Assembly (NCBI GenBank): GCA_963740055.1
Contig: CAVUCL010000001.1
Location: 496,001 to 560,000, forward strand
Length of the DNA: 64,000 bases
Direction: 5' to 3'
Origin: WHSW01 sp963740055
GTDB taxonomy: Bacteria; Actinomycetota; Thermoleophilia; Solirubrobacterales; 70-9
The notes below the pieces were generated by a model. The model did no database searches, was not told where the DNA came from, and saw nothing but the letters and a program-made list of their open reading frames with translations. Within the stretch, counting starts at the first letter, position 1. Every line of letters begins with the position of its first letter. Below are positions 1 through 6,654 of this stretch, piece after piece. Made by a program: the position numbers and the translations under genes.

Positions 1-96
1 CACGACCCGCTCTCGCTGCGCGGGCGCCTCGCGACCGTCGCCAACCACCCGATCACCGTCGGGCGGGCGCTGGCCCGCCGGACGCTCGGCCGCTGA
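1..96 (+). CDS. C-terminal fragment of an unidentified protein
   Basis: An open frame runs in from the window edge and stops at TGA 94-96, giving the last 31 residues (ending in ALARRTLGR). The fragment is basic and has no motif I recognise, so no function is proposed. Its stop codon overlaps the apparent CTG start of the next gene, which suggests translational coupling with it. Confidence 0.45.
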   Translation, partial: HDPLSLRGRLATVANHPITVGRALARRTLGR

Positions 97-506
97 CCGC
101 CGAGGCGCGGGGGCCGGCGGTAGAGCTCGTCCGCCGTGCCTACGCGGCGTGGGGCGAGAGCGGTGATCTCAACGTGCTGCTGGCGGAGTTCGTCGATCCG
201 GAGGTCGAGTGGGTGTCGGCTCCGCACGCACCCGACCCCGGCCCCCATCACGGTCACGATGCCGTCAGGCGGGCGCTGGGCGACTACTTCGACAGCTTCG
301 ACGTCTTTCGCCCCGAGGCCGACCAGGTGCTGGCGACCCGCCGCGACGACGAGCTGCTCGTGCTCGCGACTACGCACGTGCGCGGCAAGGGCAGCGGCGC
401 CGAGGTCAGCATCGAGGTCGCCCACCTGATCCGCGTCGAGGGCGACCGGATCGTCCGCATGCAGGTCTTCACCGATCGCGAGGCGGCGATCGCCGAGTTC
501 ACCTGA
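93..506 (+). CDS. NTF2-like / SnoaL-like small protein
   Basis: About 137 residues with the NTF2-fold pattern: an opening helix (ELVRRAYAAWGESGD), then DPEVEW, a helix around GHDAVRRALGDYFDSF, and closing strands ending in a VHLIR-like segment. Members bind or isomerise small molecules; no substrate can be assigned here. The first GTG (174) would remove the conserved first helix, and no ATG, GTG or TTG lies upstream in frame before the previous gene. The only candidate is CTG 93-95, which overlaps the preceding stop as CTGA. The 3' end overlaps the convergent cupin gene by 8 bases. The fold call is fairly safe; the start is not. Confidence 0.6.
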   Translation: MTAEARGPAVELVRRAYAAWGESGDLNVLLAEFVDPEVEWVSAPHAPDPGPHHGHDAVRRALGDYFDSFDVFRPEADQVLATRRDDELLVLATTHVRGKGSGAEVSIEVAHLIRVEGDRIVRMQVFTDREAAIAEFT

Positions 507-1248
507 TCGCGATCCCGGGCGCCCGCAGGTCGAGGAGGCGCGCCGGCTGCGGGCTCGCCACGGTGACCGCGGGCGTGGCGCCGTCGGCGATTCGCACCCA
601 GGCCCCGGCCGGCGCCCGCTCGCCCCCGACCTCGATCTCTCCCTCGAGCACGTAGAGGCACCGCAGGTCATCGCCTCCCGGGGCAGCGTCGGGCGCCCAA
701 CCCTCCCCGGCCGCCGCACGGACCTCGGCGACGGCGATCGGCTCGAGCTCGGCGAGCTCGGCGACCTGGGCGCCGCTTCGCGACACGATCGGCGCGTCGG
801 CGGTCTCGATCGCCGCCTCGGTCGGCGGGCGCCCGCCGTCGGTCGGCGGCGGCTCCTGGTCGTAGGCAAGCGTGCGCCCATCCCGCAGGGCGCGCATGAA
901 GTCGGCGAACCCGGATCCGGGGGCGTGCAGGTTGAGATAGCTGACCTCGGTGTCGCCGGCGTTGCGAAAGCCGTGCACGACAAGCGGCGGCACCCGGGCC
1001 AGCGCTCCCGCCGCCACCGTCACCTCCGTGCCCTCGGGGCCGAGGCGGACCGCGAGCTCCCCCTCGAGCACGTAGAAGAGGTCGGTGTGGCGTCGATGGA
1101 CGTGCAGGTCGGCGCCCTCGCGGCCGGGCCCGAAGCGCGACCAGGTCGCGTGCAGCCGGTCGTCGTCGCAGAGGATCTCGACCCGCCGGTCGGGCGAGTC
1201 GCCGACCAGCTCGCCGGCACCCGGCGCGATCACCCGCTGGCCGCTCAT
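499..1248 (-). CDS. Two-domain cupin protein
   Basis: 249 residues. The N-terminal cupin (about 25-115) has the metal-site pattern HVHRRHTDLFYVLEGE followed by a later VVHGF histidine. The C-terminal half (about 165-245) repeats the fold with LRCLYVLEGEIEVGGERAP but lacks the histidine cluster, so it is probably a structural or degenerate cupin. Bicupins of this kind include sugar isomerases, dioxygenases and sensors; nothing here picks one. The start is ATG 1248. It is convergent with the NTF2-like gene and the stops overlap. Confidence 0.72.
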   Translation of the reverse strand: MSGQRVIAPGAGELVGDSPDRRVEILCDDDRLHATWSRFGPGREGADLHVHRRHTDLFYVLEGELAVRLGPEGTEVTVAAGALARVPPLVVHGFRNAGDTEVSYLNLHAPGSGFADFMRALRDGRTLAYDQEPPPTDGGRPPTEAAIETADAPIVSRSGAQVAELAELEPIAVAEVRAAAGEGWAPDAAPGGDDLRCLYVLEGEIEVGGERAPAGAWVRIADGATPAVTVASPQPARLLDLRAPGIAIR

Positions 1249-1338
1249 CGCCTCGACCCTACCCGCCCGTGGTCGCCGAGATCGGAACAGGCTGGGCGGC
1301 GGGGGTGGTCGCGGTGGTCCCGCCCGGCTAGCTGCGCC

Positions 1339-2187
1339 CTACTTCAGCAGCCGCGAGAGGCGGCGGTCCTTGAGCACGCGACCGCCGGTCTGGCATTCGG
1401 GGCAGTAGTTGGTCTGGTGCTCGGCGAAGTAGACCGCCTCGATCGTCGTCCCGCAGCGTGGGCACGGTTCGCCCTCGCGGCGGTGGACGCGCAGCGGCAT
1501 CGGCAGCTTGTCGGGGACGGTCTCGCCGATCACCTCCTCGTAGTGGTCGATCGCGTCGCCGAGCACGTGCAGGGCGGCGCGCAGGCGCTCGACCTCGCCG
1601 CGATCGAGCTCCGCGCCCTTGCGAAACGGCGCCAGCTTCGCCTCCCAGAGCACCTCGTCCACCCACGAGCGCCCGATCCCCGCGATCGAGCGCTGGTCGC
1701 GAAGCAGCGGGTGGAGCTGGCGTGGCTGGTCAACGGCCGCCGCCAACGCTTCCAGAGGTGGCGCCGGCCAAGCCTCCGGCCCCAGGGTCGCGACCATCTC
1801 GTCCTCCTCGACCCCGCCGGGCCGATGAAGCTTCACCCAGGCGCGCTGCCTGGTCCCGAACTCGCGCAGTCGCAGCTCGCGGCCGTCGGCGAGCCGGATC
1901 AGCACTCGCGAGGCGCGGTCCTTGAGCGAGGCGCGCTTGTCGAACACCTGCAGCCGCCCCGCCGACATCAAATGGACGAGGAGCTCAAGGCCGCCCTCGA
2001 AGGTCACGACCGGCATCTTGCCCACCCGCCGCGTGCCCTCGACCAGCATCCCCTCGAGCGCCGTGAGCATCGGGTCGACCGTCTTCACCGCGACCATCCC
2101 CGGCGCCAGCGTCGACTCGACCTCGGCACCCGCGAGCGCGGCGCCGAGCCGGCGCGCGGTGATCTCGACTTCAGGCAGCTCGGGCAC
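1339..2187 (-). CDS. mutM: Formamidopyrimidine-DNA glycosylase (Fpg/MutM family)
   Basis: 282 residues beginning V/M-PELPEVE, so the mature N-terminal proline and following glutamate of the Fpg/Nei family are present. These excise oxidised purines (8-oxoguanine, FaPy) by beta,delta-elimination. The C-terminus carries the zinc finger CPRCGTTIEA...CPEC (C-x2-C-x16-C-x2-C). The length matches the family (about 270-290). It uses a GTG start at 2187. It is divergent from nadA with a 95-base spacer holding a dyad. Fpg is preferred over Nei because of PELPEVE and the zinc finger, though paralogues with altered specificity exist in actinobacteria. Confidence 0.88.
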   Translation of the reverse strand: MPELPEVEITARRLGAALAGAEVESTLAPGMVAVKTVDPMLTALEGMLVEGTRRVGKMPVVTFEGGLELLVHLMSAGRLQVFDKRASLKDRASRVLIRLADGRELRLREFGTRQRAWVKLHRPGGVEEDEMVATLGPEAWPAPPLEALAAAVDQPRQLHPLLRDQRSIAGIGRSWVDEVLWEAKLAPFRKGAELDRGEVERLRAALHVLGDAIDHYEEVIGETVPDKLPMPLRVHRREGEPCPRCGTTIEAVYFAEHQTNYCPECQTGGRVLKDRRLSRLLK

Positions 2188-2229
2188 TCCCCTCAGTAAA
2201 CTGGTCCCAGGTCATTCGCCCGGTTTGAG

Positions 2230-2247
2230 GTTGGTCAGCGGACCAAC
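2230..2247. promoter_or_regulatory. Perfect 7-bp dyad upstream of nadA
   Basis: GTTGGTC-AGCG-GACCAAC is a perfect inverted repeat with a 4-base spacer, centred about 45 bases before the nadA ATG and about 50 before mutM. The size and symmetry suit a dimeric repressor site. It could equally be a small hairpin in the nadA leader. NAD-responsive repressors (NrtR, NiaR, NadQ) are the obvious candidates, but none is encoded here and no consensus match is claimed. Confidence 0.45.
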
Positions 2248-2282
2248 ACGGGCCGGCGAACATACGAGGAAGAAGGGCGAGC

Positions 2283-3314
2283 ATGCAACAGCTGCCGACA
2301 CTTCAGCCGAGCCAAACCCCCGACCTCTCCGCCGAGGAGATCGCCCGCATGTCCGACGAGGTCCGCGCGCTCGCGGCCGAGCGAAACGCGGTCATCCTCG
2401 CCCACAACTACCAGGTGCCCGAGATCCAGGACGTCGCCGACCACATGGGCGACTCGCTCGGGCTCTCGCGCCTCGCCGCGTCGACCGAGGCCGAGGTGAT
2501 CGTCTTCTGCGGCGTCCACTTCATGGCCGAGACCGCGTCGATCCTCTCGCCGCGAAAGACCGTGCTGATCCCCGACCTCGACGCCGGCTGCTCGCTCGCC
2601 GAGTCGATCGACGCCGAGCAGCTGCGCGCCTGGAAGGCGGAGCACCCCGGCGCCAAGGTGGTCATGTACGTGAACACGTCGGCCGAGGTCAAGGCCGAGA
2701 CCGACTACTGCTGCACCTCCTCGAACGCGGTCAGCGTGGTCGAGCACATCTGGTCCGAGCACGGCCCCGAGACCGAGATCCTGTTCGGGCCCGACATGTG
2801 GCTCGGGTCCTTCGTCGCTCGCGAGACCGGGCTCGTCGACGACCCCGAGCGCTACCGGCGCTTCCACGTCTGGGACGGGGAATGCCACGTGCACGCCGGC
2901 ATCCGCCCCGCCGACATCGCTCGCACCCGCGCCGAGCATCCGGGCGCCGAGTTCCTGATCCACCCCGAGTGCGGCTGCTCGACCCAGGCGCTCGAGTACG
3001 TCGCCTCCGGCGACATCGACTCCGAGGGGGTGCACATGCTCTCGACCTCGGGGATGCTCGAGCACGTCGAGCGGCATCCGGAGGGCGAATTCGTCGTCGC
3101 GACCGAGAACGGAATGCTCTACCCGCTGCAGCAGGCCGCCCCGCAGGCGAACCTGATCGAGGCCAACCGGATGGCGTTCTGCAAGTACATGAAGATGATC
3201 ACGCTGCCGAAGTTGCGGGACTCGCTGCGGGAGATGAAGTTCGAGGTCAAGGTGCCGCCGGCGATCGCCGAGCGCGCCAGGGTCCCGATCGAGCGGATGG
3301 TTTCAATAGGCTGA
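2283..3314 (+). CDS. nadA: Quinolinate synthase A
   Basis: 343 residues. NadA condenses iminoaspartate with dihydroxyacetone phosphate to quinolinate in de novo NAD synthesis, using a [4Fe-4S] cluster. Seen here: AVILAHNYQVPEIQDVADHMGDS near the N-terminus (a family hallmark), VIVFCGVHFMAETA with the first cluster cysteine, TDYCCTSSNA with the second, and HPECGCSTQALEYV with the third. The start is ATG 2283 after a purine-rich stretch (gaggaagaagg). nadB and nadC are not adjacent, so the pathway must be completed elsewhere. Confidence 0.95.
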   Translation: MQQLPTLQPSQTPDLSAEEIARMSDEVRALAAERNAVILAHNYQVPEIQDVADHMGDSLGLSRLAASTEAEVIVFCGVHFMAETASILSPRKTVLIPDLDAGCSLAESIDAEQLRAWKAEHPGAKVVMYVNTSAEVKAETDYCCTSSNAVSVVEHIWSEHGPETEILFGPDMWLGSFVARETGLVDDPERYRRFHVWDGECHVHAGIRPADIARTRAEHPGAEFLIHPECGCSTQALEYVASGDIDSEGVHMLSTSGMLEHVERHPEGEFVVATENGMLYPLQQAAPQANLIEANRMAFCKYMKMITLPKLRDSLREMKFEVKVPPAIAERARVPIERMVSIG

Positions 3315-3318
3315 AGTC

Positions 3319-4218
3319 GTGGCGGAGGTTGTGGCGCGACTGGTCCTCGGCGGGATCCTGGCGGGGGCGAGCCTGGCGAAGCTGGCGAGCCCGGCTTCGA
3401 GCCGGGCGGCGCTCGCGACCTTCGGCATCGACGGCCGCCGCCCGCAGGCCGTCGCCTGGGCGGCGCTGATCGCGACCGAGCTCGCGCTCGCGGTCGGGGT
3501 GATCGCCGGCTCGGCGACCGCCGCCTGGCTGGCGGCGGCGCTGATGGCGACCTTCGCCGCGACCATGGTCGGCGCGATCCTGCGCGGCCGCGCAGGCGCA
3601 CCCTGCGCCTGCTTCGGCGCCCGCTCGACCGTCGGTTGGGCGGGCGTCGCCCGCAACGTGGTGCTGGCGGCCGCCTTCGCCGGCCTCACCTTCCTGCCGA
3701 CCGGCGAGCTCTCCACCGACGAGTGGCTCGGGCTCGGGCTCGCGACTGCACTGCTCGCCTGTGCCGGGCTCGGGGTCGCGGTGCTCGCGCTCGCGCGCGA
3801 GGTCGGGCTCCTGCGGCTGCGTCTCGGCCCTGAGGGAGCGCTCGAGATCGCCGAGGAGGGCCCGCCGCTCTTCTCGCGGGCCGCGGTGATCGAGCGCTTC
3901 GCGCTCGATCCGGAGGCGCGCTTCGCGCTCGCGGTCTTCAGCTCCGACGGCTGTCGCGTCTGCCGCTCGCTCGAGCCGGCGGTCGCGGCGCTCGCGCGCG
4001 ATCCCCTGGTCGCGGTTGAGACCTTCGAGGAGGCCGCGGAGGGCGCGATCTGGGACCAGCTCGCGATCCCAGGAAGCCCGTTCGCGATCGCGCTCGACCG
4101 CGAGGGCACGGTGCTGGCGAAAGGCACCTTCAACAACCTCGCTCAGCTCGAGACCGTGCTCGCCGCCGCCGAGCGCCGCGCGGCGGAACGCCGGATCGCG
4201 GGAGCCGTTGGTGTCTGA
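3319..4218 (+). CDS. MauE-like membrane domain fused to a thioredoxin-like domain
   Basis: 299 residues. Residues 1-155 form about four hydrophobic helices with the MauE signature PCACFG (Cys96, Cys98). Residues about 185-290 resemble a thioredoxin fold with GCRVC (Cys212, Cys215) and a later PGSPFAIAL cis-proline loop, resembling MauD. In methylamine utilisation clusters MauE and MauD are separate proteins needed for disulfide formation in the light chain; here they appear as one polypeptide. It starts 4 bases after nadA and overlaps the next gene by 8 bases. Inference: membrane-bound thiol-disulfide exchange toward the periplasmic side for its neighbour. Confidence 0.75.
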   Translation: MAEVVARLVLGGILAGASLAKLASPASSRAALATFGIDGRRPQAVAWAALIATELALAVGVIAGSATAAWLAAALMATFAATMVGAILRGRAGAPCACFGARSTVGWAGVARNVVLAAAFAGLTFLPTGELSTDEWLGLGLATALLACAGLGVAVLALAREVGLLRLRLGPEGALEIAEEGPPLFSRAAVIERFALDPEARFALAVFSSDGCRVCRSLEPAVAALARDPLVAVETFEEAAEGAIWDQLAIPGSPFAIALDREGTVLAKGTFNNLAQLETVLAAAERRAAERRIAGAVGV

Positions 4219-4786
4219 GCGGATCGAGCGGGCGCTCGACTCGCTCGCCGGCAACACGTCGCGCCGCGGGTTCCTGGCGCGCCTCGGTGGGGCGATGACC
4301 GCGATCACCGCCGGCGGGCTGGTCGCGCGGGCGGTGAAGCCCGGTGAGGCCGACGCCTTTCACTTCTGTGGCCACATCTTCACCACCGGGTCGTGCCCGC
4401 ACCCGACCGGAACCCCGCGGATCGACGGCAGCGGCTACCCGCTGCGCGCCTCCGACGGCCAGCGCGTCGACAACCTCGGCCGGCCGGTGAACCGCCGGGG
4501 TGAGCCGGTCAACGACGACGGCGAGCCGCTCCGCGACCCCGACGGCAGGCCGCTGCCGCCGGCGCCGCGGACCAAGGTCTGCGACGAGACCGCCCGCATC
4601 TACGGCTTCAACACCACCGTCGACGGCGGCTGGTATCGCTGTTGCGACGGGCACGTGCGCAAGCTCGTCGACTGCTGCGCCTACTCGAACAAGCGCATCA
4701 ACGGCGATCAGGCGCTCGAGGGCTACTGCTATCGCGGCCGCAAGGTCTTCTGCGTCATGTACTTCCAGACCAAGGTCCCGTGCTGA
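4211..4786 (+). CDS. Tat-exported Cys-rich protein resembling methylamine dehydrogenase light chain (MauA-like)
   Basis: 191 residues from GTG 4211, overlapping the stop of the MauE-Trx gene. A Tat motif (SRRGFLARLG, residues 17-26) precedes a hydrophobic stretch to about residue 40. The mature part has ten cysteines (53, 62, 124, 144, 145, 155, 156, 173, 181, 191), including two CC pairs, like the densely disulfide-bonded MADH light chain. Residues about 72-117 are a degenerate repeat rich in DG, GxPV and GEPL. There is only one tryptophan (W141), so a tryptophan tryptophylquinone cofactor, which needs two, cannot form in the known way. The MauA relationship rests on cysteine pattern and neighbours. 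Confidence 0.6.
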   Translation: MSERIERALDSLAGNTSRRGFLARLGGAMTAITAGGLVARAVKPGEADAFHFCGHIFTTGSCPHPTGTPRIDGSGYPLRASDGQRVDNLGRPVNRRGEPVNDDGEPLRDPDGRPLPPAPRTKVCDETARIYGFNTTVDGGWYRCCDGHVRKLVDCCAYSNKRINGDQALEGYCYRGRKVFCVMYFQTKVPC

Positions 4787-4788
4787 GC

Positions 4789-6208
4789 ATGGACGCGCTT
4801 GCGATCACGGTCGCCGCCGCCGCCCTCGTCTTCGGGCTCACCGGGACCTGGTCGCCGTGCGGCTTCTCGATGATCGAGACGATCGGCCCGGTCGGCCACA
4901 GCGGCGGCCGGCCGACCACCCTCGCCGCCTGCCTCACGTTCACGATCGGCGCTCTCGTCGGCGGTGTCCTCACCTTCGGCGCGCTGGCCGCGATCGGCGG
5001 CCTCGTCCACGGCGCCGACGACGCGATCGCATACGGCGTCGCCGCTGCGATCGCGATCGCGGCCGCGATCGCCGAGCTCCGGGGGGCGGCGATCGTGCCC
5101 CAGGTCCGCCGCCAGCTCCCCGAGCATTGGCGGCGGCTGATGCCGATGCCGGTCGCGGCGGGGCTCTACGGGATCCTGCTCGGACTCGGCTTCACCACCT
5201 TCGTGCTCACCTTCGGCGTCTTCGCGCTCGCCGGGATCGTGCTCGCGGTCGGTGAGCCCGCGGTCGGGCTGCTTGCCGGGCTCGCGTTCGGGATCGGCCG
5301 GGCGCTGCCGATCGCGGCGCTGGCGCCGCTCGCCGACCGCCCGCTCGGGATTCGCGCGACCGAGCTGATGGCGGAGCGCCCGGCGATCTACCGCGGCTTT
5401 CGCGTCGGAGACGGGCTCGCGCTGCTCGCCGCCGCGGCGGCGCTCGTGGTCGCGGTGCCCGCCAGCGCCTCGCGGGTCGAGACCCGTCCCGCCGCCGACC
5501 CGGCGGCCGGCGGCAAGGACCTCGCCTTCCAGCGCCCCGATCGCTCCGGCTACATCCGTCGCGGCGGCCGCGACCTGGCGCTGCCGGGCCGCGACCCGGC
5601 GCTCGGCGCCGGCCGCGCGGCGGTGATCTCCGGCGGCGAGATCGCGATCCTCTCGGCCGCCGATCTCGAGGTGGCCGCGAGGGTTCCCGCCGCCGATGCC
5701 GACGCGGTCGCGATCTCGCGCCGGTGGCTGGTCTGGCGCGCTCGCAGCCGCGGCCGCGACTTCATCCGCGCCCGCAACGTCGCCGACCCCGGCCGCCCGG
5801 GACCGGTGAAGTCGCTCGGCTCGGCGGGCGGCGCGAGCCAGCTCGGGCGCCCGAGCCTCGACGACAACCGGCTCGTCTACGCGCGCGCGACCCCGCGCCG
5901 CAACACGATCGTCAAGCGCCTGCTCGGCGCGAAGCGAAAGAAGCGGGCGAAGACGACCGTGATCCGCTCGGTAACCGACGGGCTCTCGAATCCCTCGATC
6001 CGCGGCGAAGTCGCTGCTCTACGTGCGCCATACCCGCCGCGCCGACCGGCTCAAGATCGCCGCGATCGGCGGCCGCGGCCCGGGGCGGACGCTGCTCTCA
6101 CGTCGCGGGGGGACGCTGTGGTCGACCGCGCTCTCGGAGCAGCGCGCCTACGTCACCCAGATCCACGGCACCGCGCCGCGCCAGAAGATCCTCTCGGTCG
6201 GCCGCTGA
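4789..6208 (+). CDS. CcdA/DsbD-like membrane protein with C-terminal propeller-like domain (frameshifted as read)
   Basis: Starts at ATG 4789, two bases after the MauA-like stop. Residues 1-225 hold about six hydrophobic helices with TWSPCGFSMI (Cys24), the CcdA first-helix motif. The usual partner cysteine in helix 4 is absent (GILLGLGFTTF); Cys48 is the only other one. Residues about 230-470 contain beta-repeat segments (RRWLVWRA, NRLVYARA, LLYVRHT, RAYVTQI) suggesting a TolB/WD-like propeller. The frame breaks near 6001-6010: reading on gives nonsense, while a +1 shift restores SLLYVRHTRRADRLKIAAIG to a TGA at 6208. One extra base, real or from assembly, explains this. Role: probably electron or thiol transfer to the two preceding products. 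Confidence 0.6.
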
Positions 6209-6273
6209 CCCGCGGCTTGCCCGCGCGCACAACCCGGGTTAGGGTCGTAGGGCAAGCGACGGAAGGAGCCTTG

Positions 6274-6630
6274 ATGGCTGATGCGGGTCTGTTCATCGGA
6301 TGGGGGCAGGTGGTCCGCGGGCGCGAGCAGCGCGCGGTCGAGGTCTTCAACGAGGTCGTCGCCTACTGGGGCGGGTTGCAGGGCGATGGCAAGATCGAGG
6401 ACTTCGAGGTCGTCTTCCTGACCCCGCACGGCGGCGATCTCGCCGGCTTCGGGCTGCTTCGCGGGAGCGCCGAGCAGATGAACGCCTTGCGCGGCGACGA
6501 GGAGTTCATCCGTCACGTCGCGCGCGCCGACCTGATCGTCGAGAGCCAGGGCGTCGTCGACGCCGCCCTCGGCGAGGGCATCGCGGCGCAGATGGCGATC
6601 TACCAGGAGGAGGTCGGGGGGCTCGACTGA
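6274..6630 (+). CDS. Conserved-looking hypothetical protein
   Basis: 118 residues from ATG 6274, with GGAAGGAG about 7 bases upstream. The pattern of strand (LFIGWGQVVRG), helix (REQRAVEVFNEVVAYW), strand (FEVVFLTPHGG), then helix (EFIRHVARADLIVESQGVVDA) resembles a dimeric alpha/beta-barrel subunit, but I do not recognise the family. No signal peptide or cysteine. It stands alone between the redox module and a convergent ABC exporter. Without the frameshift upstream, the preceding gene would end 65 bases before it. Confidence 0.65.
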   Translation: MADAGLFIGWGQVVRGREQRAVEVFNEVVAYWGGLQGDGKIEDFEVVFLTPHGGDLAGFGLLRGSAEQMNALRGDEEFIRHVARADLIVESQGVVDAALGEGIAAQMAIYQEEVGGLD

Positions 6631-6654
6631 GCCCGTCGACCACCGCGCGGCGGC

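Noticed and set aside
4642..6630. Single continuous 662-residue frame joining the CcdA-like and following gene
   Set aside because: The start lies inside the MauA-like gene, and after about 6010 the frame no longer encodes natural protein until the ATG of the next gene at 6274; better explained by one frameshift and two genes.
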